Assembly (NCBI GenBank): GCA_032622095.1
Contig: CP136067.1
Location: 196,876,052 to 196,940,051, forward strand
Source: Siphonodentalium dalli
Lineage: Eukaryota > Mollusca > Scaphopoda > Gadilida > Siphonodentaliidae
DNA length: 64,000 bases
Direction: 5' to 3'
A program made the translations under genes and the position numbers. Positions 56,400 to 64,000 of this stretch are shown piece by piece. The notes beneath the pieces were generated by a model, which saw nothing but the letters and a program-made list of their open reading frames with translations, did not search any database and was not told the origin of the DNA. Each line of letters starts with the position of its first letter. Position 1 is the first letter of the stretch.

Positions 56400-58978
56400 A
56401 TTTAACTCATCGTATCACTAGAGAAGAACTTGTATGAATTTGGTGGAAATTAGTGCTAAATATATTTGTATCAGCTTTGCCATCCTCATGCATGACTTGA
56501 ACAGCGCCACTTTTGACATATTAAACCACATCCATTAGACTCATGGATGCATGATATACTGGAGATGATTATATATAGGTTTGGTGGTAACCAGCAACTA
56601 AACAAATTCTTATCATAGTTATGACCCCCCCCCCCATCTCTCACCCAAATGGCAGCAATTTGGCGTCTTTAAATCACACGATTATTATCGGATTATATTC
56701 CTCGTATCGTGGAGAAGAATAATATATCAATTTGGTGGAAATCTGCGCCAAAAATAGTTTCTTAAATCAATTGTTGATGCTCCCCCTGCAACGCTGAATC
56801 GAACAGCGCCATATCGCGGAGGTGATTATGTATGAGTTTGGTGGAAATCGGCGACAAAACTATTTCACCCGTCGTGCCGGAGTTCGTATCCCACCCAATC
56901 CAAAAAAATTTGCACTGTCTCAAAAATCAAATTTGCTTCTATAAATAGGCGCCTGGTGTGTTGTATATTCCCAAGCACGTTCAAAGGGCAATGCTCGGCA
57001 TGTTTCGGAGGCATACAAATATAACATTGCTACTGTGCTATATCTCCTATATATATACTATAGAGACCTTAAAATGTGCATATTGTGTCCTAAGTGCGAC
57101 GTCAGAATACAGCGGCCATTCGAGGTTCCTTTTTTGGGGTTGCTTCGGTGGCCGTTTGGTATTGACGTCGGAATTTGAGTCGCAAGGCGCGCTCGCCGTC
57201 AGGCCGCTGTTCGTGTCCCACCCAATCCAAAAAAAATTGCACTCTCTCAAAAATCAAATTTGCTTCTAAAAATAGGCGCCTGGTGTGTTGTATAGTCCCA
57301 AGCATGTTCAAAGGGCATATTTCGGAGGCATACAAATATAACATTGCTACTGTGTTATATCTCCTATATATATACTATAGATACCTTAAAATGTGCATAT
57401 AGTGTCCTAAGTGCGACGTCAGAATACAGCGGCCATTCGAGCTTCCTTCTTTGGGGTTGCTTCGGTAGCCGTGTGGTATTGACGTCGGACTATATAACAT
57501 TGCTCCTGTGACGTCGGACGTTCGTATCCCACCCAATTCAAAAAATTTGCACTCTCTCAAAAATTTGCTTCTAAAAATAGGCGCTTGGTGTGTTGTATAG
57601 TCGCAAGCATGTTCAAAGGGCAATGCTCGGCATGTTTCGGAGGCATAAAAATATAACATTGATACTGTACCATATCTAGTGCACATAGTGTCTTAAGTGC
57701 GACGTCAGAATACAGCGGCCATTCGAGCTTCCTTTTTTGTGGTTGCTTCGATGGCCGTGTGATATTGACGTCGGACTTTGAGTCGCAAGGCGCGCTCGCC
57801 GTCGGGCCAGCGTTCGTATCCCACCCAATCCAAAACATTTGCACTGTCTCAAAAATCAAATTTATTTCACCATATTTTTAAATTTTGCTGCCATTCCCCC
57901 TTTTCTTCCCCTGACACCAACAGCGTCACTTTAGAAAATTTTAACCCGCACCTTTATCTTCCTCGTAAAAAGTTATCCCTCTTAAACCGCCTTGGTGCCA
58001 TCTCGATTGTAACCCGTGAAGTTATATATAGAACACATACTGACGATTTGGTTCCTCGTATCATTTGAGAAGAATGTGTATGAATTTGATGGTAATTGCT
58101 ACTAACAAATATTGTTTATTAGTTTTGGTGACCATTCCGTCCCTACATTGTATTTCGGACTTAAGCGGTGCCATTTTTGTCATCATTAAACCACACACTT
58201 AGACTCATTATGGAGATGCATATATATAAAATTGGTGAAAATTGGCGAATATACAAATTCGTATCAAATTTAAGGTCCCCATAACTTTAACCCAAACGGC
58301 ACCAATTTGGTGTATCTAAACCACATGATTAGATTCTTCGTATCATGGAGAATAATATGTATCAATATGGTGGAAATCGGCGCTAAACATATTGTTATCA
58401 TTTGTTGTGTCCCTCTCAACTCTATGCACTACTGACTCGAATGGCCCCACTTGTGACATCCTTAGACCACACAATTACATTCCTGATATCATGGAGATGA
58501 TTATTATAAGTTTGGTGCTAATCGGCGACTAAACACATTTTTATCAAATTTAGTGCCCACCCCCCCCCAATCTCTCATCCAAACGACACAAAGTTGTCGT
58601 CTTTAAATTGCAGAATCAATTTGGTGGAAATTGGAGCTAAAATTATTTTTTATCAATTTTGGTGCCCCTCTCCCATTCCGTGCATCCCTGACTCGAACGA
58701 CGCCACTTTTGACATATTTAAACCACACCATTAGATTCTTCATATCATGGGGATGATTATATGTAAGTTTCGTGGCAATCGGCGACAAAAAAAAGTCTGC
58801 CCCTTACCCTTTTTCGGCCCCTGACACCAACGGCGTCACTTTAGGAAATTCTAACCCGCACCATTATCTTTCTCGTAAAAAGTTACCCCTAGTAGACCCC
58901 TTTGGTATCATCTAGATGGTCCCCTGTTAATTTCTATAGAACACAGACAGACAGACATTCGCAAATATAGATATAGAT
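56400..58978 (-). repeat. Right outer arm with tandem ~180-bp units
   Basis: It mirrors 50300-52500, including the inner restart (ctgacaccaacagcgtcact ... gaagttatatatagaacaca, 57912-58035) and the terminal cccctgttaatttctataga + acacagacagacagacattc. It is interrupted at 56876-57868 by the array below. Confidence 0.8.
56876..57868 (+). repeat. ~315-bp tandem repeat, three copies, inserted in right arm
   Basis: Copies begin at about 56885, 57212 and 57523 with cgtatcccacccaatccaaa and contain tgcactctctcaaaaat, aggcgcctggtgtgttgtat, agcggccattcgag and gagtcgcaaggcgcgctcgc. The left arm has no counterpart. The minus strand translates to GWDTNSGLTASAPCDSNSD in two copies, reminiscent of mis-annotated repeat peptides rather than a gene. 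Confidence 0.88.
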
Positions 58979-59059
58979 GCAGTAACGCACCATTTATATG
59001 CACATAATGTCATACTATTCATCTGTATCACTGCGCTGTCAACATTGATATGAATGATA

Positions 59060-59445
59060 TCAAAATAAAATCTAATCTAATCTATGCCCAGGATTTGTGT
59101 AAAACACACAGAAATTTGACCTATGAGTTGATGTATACAAGTCACATTGCCCCCACAGGTCCCTGACACAAATTTAATCAGAACACTAAAAGTACCTATA
59201 TAGTGAATTGTTTCCAAAAAAGGGCCATAATTCCATTTTTTTAATATCGGATCAAACCCATATTCGAACTCGATCTGTATTTTGGGCTGAGAAACTCAAA
59301 AACAATATTTGGTTCCGATTGGATAGAAAATGTTAAATGTTATGATGCATAAAATGTCTACGGACGGACAGACAGATGAACCATGAGTGGTCAATCCAGA
59401 CGTCGACACTATGTGTACCATACTATGGTATGGGTACACATAAAA
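59060..59445 (+). repeat. Dispersed mollusc-style repeat
   Basis: aagggccataattcca, cgaactcgatctgtattttg, ggacggacagacagatgaac and a terminal hairpin gtaccatactatggtatggg make up a pattern widespread in bivalve genomes (recalled, not searched). It is non-coding. Confidence 0.5.
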
Positions 59446-59633
59446 ATGTTCTGGACCCCTGAGGTATAACACATTTGGGTGTTTATTACCGCAGCAAATA
59501 GAGAGTATGGTTTTATGAAGAAGAAAAGGAAGATGTAAATTAAAAAAAATTTATTCAGTATTATCCCAATCAATGTCTTAACGTCTAAAAATAAAAATAA
59601 AATTACAAAACACTCTAACTAAACAACTAGCAG

Positions 59634-60720
59634 TCCAGTTAAGGAGGAGGTCAAGTAAAACATTTTGAATGGAGATTTCCATGCAAATCTCTGCAGCAAA
59701 TGTTATATATGAAGCAGTTGTCTGGGAACTACAGTAATGCCCTAACAAAATTGACTCCTTAACCACAGCAGAACAAGAGGTGTACACTCGAGTGCTAGCA
59801 TACCCCCACCGTGGCAAATTCAACACGCATTATCCGTAAACCAAACAAAAAAGATTTTTAACTTTAAAGAAAAATTCGGACTAATTATATCGATATGGTG
59901 TCACAAGAAGCTTGTACAGAAAAAATTATTCAAATTGGTTCATATTTGTTAAAGTTATTGAGTCGGACAGAATTTTCTAAGTCAAAATAAGTTTAATATT
60001 ACGAAAAACAGTCTGAGCCAATCCCTAGCCGCATCATGTAGAGAGGGTATTGTGAGAAGCATGTATACCAAAAATTATTGAAATCGGTTCATATTTGTTA
60101 AAGTTATTAAGTCGGACAGAATTTTCTAAGTCAAAATAGTCGAAAATGAGGCGTAACTTTAAAAAAAAAAAAGTCGGACCAAACTGCAATTAGCATCATG
60201 CGGAGAGGCGGTCCTAAGGAGATTGCATACAAAAAATTATTGAAATCGGTTCATAGTTGTTCGAGTTATGAGGTCGGACGGACGGACGGAGGGAGAAAGT
60301 GTGACGGACGGACGGACAGACGCAGTCAATCCAGTATACCCCCCATTTTCTTCGAAAGTGGGGGTATAATTATGGGTAATGGGTTAAGGAGTCGATTATT
60401 TAGGGAATTACTGTAAAGCAGCCATATCATTTAACAGACAGGGTGGGCTTGTTAAATTGCCAATTTTTGCTATAAATTTATTTTTGAGAATTACAATACT
60501 TGACCTAGTTTTGAAAAATCAATATAAAATTCAAATATAAATAGATCAACTTTCTAATGGAAAAAACCCAAACCAACCCACCAGGTAAATATGAATTGTT
60601 TTCAATACCGCACCAAGTCACACCCAGATATATTTGCAACTCTGTAACTTTTGCTGTGGAGAATTGCATGGAAATTCCCATTCAAAATTTGTCACTTGAC
60701 CTCTCCTTAACAAATTTGTG
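59634..60720. repeat. Inverted repeat enclosing a mariner-like MITE
   Basis: ttaaggaggaggtcaagtaa ... catgcaaatctctgcagcaa (59638-59702) is mirrored at 60640-60716 (ttttgctgtggagaattgca ... cttgacctctccttaa). The arms are about 80 bp and diverged. Confidence 0.65.
59732..60413. mobile_element. TA-flanked mariner-like MITE
   Basis: Ends are cagtaatgccctaacaaaat + tgactccttaacc and, inverted, cagtaattccctaaataatc + gactccttaacc, each next to TA (59730-59731, 60414-60415). The interior has three ~120-bp repeats (attattgaaatcggttcatatttgttaaagttat, gtcggacagaattttctaa), a (GGAC)n tract at 60281-60325, and a gaaagtgggggtata hairpin at 60338-60366. No transposase. Confidence 0.75.
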
Positions 60721-60843
60721 CATTTGAAACAGAAAAAGTCATATTCATAACATTGGACTATTTTATATTCTAGTGGGTTTATATAAAGATGGTCTCTCTC
60801 CAAGTCTGAACTTAGTGTGTCTGATATTTGCAGAATGAGACCA

Positions 60844-60908
60844 CCAGAGGGTGAATATAGTGATGCCACCCAGCATAGCGGGCTAGCATCACCATATTCA
60901 CCCTCTGG
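60844..60908. repeat. Hairpin, ~23-bp arms
   Basis: ccagagggtgaatatagtga + tgc pairs with gcatcaccatattcaccctc + tgg around an 18-base loop. Further gtgaata copies follow at 60939 and 60970. Confidence 0.8.
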
Positions 60909-61218
60909 GGAACTACCTGGACTATATATAAACCCAGTTGGTGAATACGAGCCCTGGACTATATTCTGGTGAATATGACTATAAAGTGTACAGCATTCAT
61001 TGTGAAAATATAAAACCAGAAAATAACAAAAAAACTATAATAAAAAAAAGACCTGTATTTCAAGTAGATAGCTTTAGTTACCCGACTTCAGTGAAACACA
61101 ATGAGATCCTGCTCTGATCAGAAGGGCCAGGAAACGAGGCCTAGGATAGGTACTACATTATAACTAAGAATCTAAGTTCCATATGTCATCCAGTTACAAT
61201 GAATACTCCTGACAACTA

Positions 61219-61432
61219 CCAGCAATGCTCTAATTAATCAACCTCTTAACCACAGCATAATTATGGGTAACTTTTCAGGATTTAGTCGGAAATATGGCTT
61301 GTTGCCATTCATCGGAAAGCTCTCGGGGAGAGCTTTCCAATGAATGGCAACAAGCCATATTTCCGACTAAATCCTGAAAAGTTACCCATAATTCTGCTGT
61401 GGTTAAGAGGTCGATTAATTAGAGCATTACTG
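61219..61432. mobile_element. Near-perfect 214-bp palindromic MITE, TA-flanked
   Basis: Two arms of about 105 bp meet at a 3-base loop (61325-61327). Arms contain aatgctctaattaatc.acctcttaaccacagca and tcaggatttagtcggaaata. Ends resemble those of the element at 59732-60413 (cagtaatgc.ctaa, TTAACC), so it is a smaller relative. TA lies at both ends. Confidence 0.88.
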
Positions 61433-61434
61433 TA

Positions 61435-61880
61435 CCAGCACATTGAACAGCTTAATCACAATTGTGAACAAATCCATTTTTACTCGGAAAAGATTATATG
61501 ATTATTTGCATCAATGCACATGCTTGACAGTACATGTAAGTACTAGAATGATGTATTGTTTCTAATTAAATTAGCTCTAAACACTACCGCACATGCTCAG
61601 ATAGGAGTTTGCAGAACAATTTCATTATTCTCAACAAATTTTCTTGTCACTTATTATCACATATTCACCAAACCCGAAGTCTATGAAATACCATATATGT
61701 ATATAATTATGGCGCTTAACAAATTAGTCAAAACAATGATAGTATAATCACACGTGGTTTCATCAACAGAGAATGGTTACTATTAAATGAAAGTGTCAAT
61801 GACACTGTAGCTCAACTTGGGTGAGTCGTTTATTTTGATGCTGAGCAGTCAATAGAATAATAAAGAAGAAGGAAAGTTAA
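61435..61880. other. No recognisable feature
   Basis: This AT-rich stretch has one 63-codon plus frame (61556-61747) without recognised motifs. Confidence 0.4.
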
Positions 61881-62232
61881 CCCTTTACCCAACAGAAGGG
61901 CCCTGTGCCAATGCATTCTCTTATATATGCGAGTCGACCATAGGTCGCCTCGCATATATAAGAGAATGCATTGGCTTAACACATTAATAATTAATTAATA
62001 ATTAATTAATAAAAATTTTTTTAGGCCAATGCATTCTCTTATATATGCGAGGCGACCTATGGTCGACTCGCATATATAAGAGAATGCATTGGCACAGGGC
62101 ATAACTGTAACCATCACAATGTGGTCAATGAGCCGGTTCCAATGATATCCATATGTGTATGGTTTTATTGAGACAGACCGAAGATATTTTAGGCTGTTGA
62201 AGCTTTATTTGGCCGGTTTGTTGGGTAAAGGG
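61881..62232 (-). mobile_element. TTAA-flanked MITE (CCCTTTACCCAAC-type), copy 2
   Basis: Inverted relative to 12117-12509. TTAA lies at 61877-61880 and 62233-62236, with ends ccctttacccaacagaaggg and tgttgggtaaaggg. Hairpins lie at 61908-61974 and 62026-62092 around a shorter TTAATTAA-rich spacer. The side block accgaagatattttaggc, gaagctttatttggccggtt matches copy 1. Confidence 0.85.
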
Positions 62233-62279
62233 TTAAAGGGCTTCAGTAAAGGGCTTGTATTTTGTAGATGACATTATTT

Positions 62280-62960
62280 TCATTTCACTAATGCGGGCTG
62301 CAGGGTGTGCCAATGGATTCACATGTCAAATCCAAGGTGGCTGCTACATTATTTAGCAAATTTTAGAAAAATTGGATAGCTCCCATCTAAGAGATCACCC
62401 CAAAGAATTATATGAAGTTTGATGATGATCAGATGAGGGATGTGGCATGCAGGGTGTGCCGAATGATGATTTGGTCATGAAAAGAGTAAAATCCAAGATG
62501 GCCAAGATGGCCATGTTTTTCAATGAAATTCGGAAAATTTTGATAGCTCCATCAAGTGGTCACCCAGAAGATACATATGAAGTTTGGTAATGATCATATG
62601 AAGGATGTGGTCTGTAAGGTGTGCTAAAGGATTTAGTCACGCAATGAGTAAAATCAACAAAGGATGCCGGCAGCCATGTTATTTAACAAAATTTGGAAAA
62701 ATGTGATAGCTCCCATCTAGAGGTGATCGTAGACTTGCCTGTAAATTAAAAAAATATTGTTCCGATAAGTGCGGGTGACATGGTGCGCAAAAGGATTCAA
62801 ATTTGAAATCCAAGATGGCTGCTGGCAGCCATGTTTTTAAAAAAATTTCAGAAAAAAATCGATGGCTCCCATCTAAAGAGGTCACCCAAGATCCATATGA
62901 AGTTTGCTGATGATTGGATGAGGGATGTGGCCTGTAGGGTGTACAAAATGAATTTGTTGA
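62280..62960 (+). repeat. ~165-bp degenerate tandem repeat, four units
   Basis: Units start near 62300, 62449, 62613 and 62780. Each has g(c/t)a.ggtgtgc..a.ggat, aaatccaagatggc(c/t)gc, gatagctcccatctaagagg.tcaccc and tatgaagttt(g/t).tgatgat. The C/G-poor consensus is non-coding; the minus frame 62679-63092 is a by-product. Confidence 0.85.
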
Positions 62961-63352
62961 TGGACGCATGCCAAGACAGATGCCAACCCATGGCAATAGC
63001 TCCAACTTGACTTTGTCAAATTGAGCTAAAACCTCATAAAGATGAGTTAAAAGTGAGTTAGTCAGAATGGTTAGCAATTTGGCACATAACATGGTGCATT
63101 CAAGAGGAATTAAGTCTATAATTGTTCAATATTCATAAAAGAAGGAAGCATCTACCCAACGCAATTTTTTGCGTCTTGCGTCTTCCAAGCATTTCAGAAT
63201 ATAATTCACATGAGTATAAAACATAAGAGACATACTGAAAAACAGAGTTCTGTCCCCTCGCTACCATGGTCTGGCCACTTTCATCATGTACAGTACATAA
63301 ATTGTCACAATGTAAGAATTTCTGACAATTTTTATATTGAATTATTTTTGTC
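62961..63352. other. No recognisable feature
   Basis: Short frames only, nothing recognised on either strand. Confidence 0.4.
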
Positions 63353-63356
63353 AATT

Positions 63357-63813
63357 GTGACCCGCATATCAAATCCAGTCGGAAGTCGGGATTTTTTTTA
63401 CCCTGTGCCAATGCATTCTCTTATATATGCGAGTCGACCATAGGTCGCCTCGCATATATAATAGAATGCATTGGCCTAACAATTTTTTACAATTTTAATA
63501 ATTTTTTCTTGTATTCTTTAACAATTTTATAATTTCACCCATACAGAGCCCCAGACAAACACGAGCAGACTGCACTCTTCTAGGTGCTTCTATATATGTG
63601 TGGGGCTCCCTGCAGGGTAATGGATGTTTTTTTATTTTATGTCCTAAAAATTGTAAGAAACATTTATTTAAAAAACATGATAAAAAATTGTTAGGCCAAT
63701 GCATTCTCTTATATATGCGAGGCGACCTATGGTCGACTCGCATATATAAGAGGATGCATTGGCACAGGGTAAAAAAATCCCGACTTCCGACTGAATTTGA
63801 TATGGCGGGTCAC
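63357..63813. mobile_element. GTGACCCGC double-hairpin MITE, copy 2
   Basis: Flanked by AATT (63353-63356, 63814-63817). Terminal repeats are gtgacccgcatatcaaatcc and its complement. Hairpins lie at 63408-63474 and 63696-63762, with the same central spacer (cacccatacagagccccaga ... gggtaatggatg) as copy 1 at 38714-39162 at about 95% identity by eye. Confidence 0.88.
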
Positions 63814-63817
63814 AATT

Positions 63818-64000
63818 ACAAGTCATTCTGCATTATTCTGAGAAACTAAATAAACTGTCCATATTCAATTGGAAATTGACGTGATAAGATAAAATTTGTC
63901 AAAAATGTCCTAGATATTACAGGGGGGGGGGTGGAAAAAAGTTTGTTCCGGGCTCGTATGCCGGGGTGGGTGGGTGGTCGATAGGACCAACAAACAATTT
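63818..64000. other. Window end, no feature
   Basis: Contains a G9 run (63922-63930) and gggtgggtgggtgg (63965-63978). Nothing else recognised. Confidence 0.4.

Larger units (their letters stand above)
50296..58978. mobile_element. 8.7-kb palindromic element or inverted duplication
   Basis: Left arm 50296-53534 and right arm 54101-54113 plus 55232-58978 are reverse complements. The outer ends are ctatatttgcgaatatctgt... and ...acattcgcaaatatagatat; the inner ends are cgggtaaccctgctagt and actagcagggttacccgg. By eye one 150-bp block is about 88% identical. Each arm has an outer part of tandem ~180-bp units (tttggtggaaatcggcgac..., tcatgatatgaggaatctaatg) and an inner unique part. The central 566-bp spacer separates them. 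Confidence 0.8.

Noticed and set aside
57047-57859. Minus-strand frames with GWDTNAGPTASAPCDS as a gene family
   Set aside because: They coincide with a tandem non-coding repeat, shift frame between copies and resemble peptides commonly mispredicted from repeats.

Overview
The window looks like a repeat-saturated, gene-poor stretch of an AT-rich animal genome. There are no bacterial-style operons and no intact long protein-coding gene. What is recognisable is metazoan transposon debris: a decayed Ty3/Gypsy LTR retrotransposon, a decayed APE-type non-LTR retrotransposon (LINE), a hAT-like and a mariner-like non-autonomous DNA element, several families of TTAA-flanked MITEs, tRNA-derived SINE-like heads, and several satellite arrays. 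The 'aaagggccataattcca...gacggacagacag' type of dispersed repeat near 59.2-59.4 kb is familiar from bivalve and other mollusc genomes, so a marine lophotrochozoan is my best guess. That assignment is inference from repeat style, not proof.

Layout. 0-0.43 kb: short unique flank. 0.46-6.47 kb: a 6-kb foldback element whose arms are close to 99% identical where I compared them, with a 42-bp (2 x 21 bp) satellite at its centre that flips orientation near 3845. 6.5-9.5 kb: single-copy sequence with a few weak exon candidates. 9.5-11.3 kb: minisatellites and a dispersed repeat. 12.1-12.5 kb: a TTAA-flanked MITE carrying two long hairpins. 12.7-21.9 kb: a Gypsy element (5' LTR, gag/RT/RNaseH/integrase relics, polypurine tract, 3' LTR) split by a 5.2-kb LINE. 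The LINE is flanked by a 273-bp direct duplication of Gypsy sequence, and one copy of that duplication has later received a 469-bp TTAA MITE. 22-26 kb: mostly unrecognised. 26.1-29.4 kb: a 36-bp minisatellite, a LINE C-terminal fragment and a ~205-bp repeat array whose minus strand carries a recurring basic peptide frame. 29.5-31.1 kb: a TTAA-flanked element filled with TCGG motifs, a second MITE and a C-rich 24-bp minisatellite. 31.4-39.4 kb: degenerate repeats, a CTAGCAGG-type dispersed repeat, a 68-bp tandem array and a nested double foldback element. 41.3-46.3 kb: a ~4.9-kb satellite with a 63-bp unit made of three related 21-bp monomers. 46.4-49.6 kb: AT-rich hairpin module, MITEs and a dispersed repeat. 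50.3-59.0 kb: a second, older (roughly 88% by eye) 8.7-kb palindrome interrupted by a 1.1-kb hAT-like element with an 8-bp target-site duplication. 59-64 kb: further foldback MITEs and tandem repeats, ending in a second copy of the GTGACCCGC double-hairpin element.

There is no cooperating set of genes to describe. The coherent story is one of nested insertions, unequal exchange and inverted duplication. The most informative relations are internal: occupied against empty TTAA sites, the LINE's long flanking duplication, the shared 67-bp hairpin found in two unrelated MITE families and in several single copies, and two independent satellites both built on 21-bp monomers.
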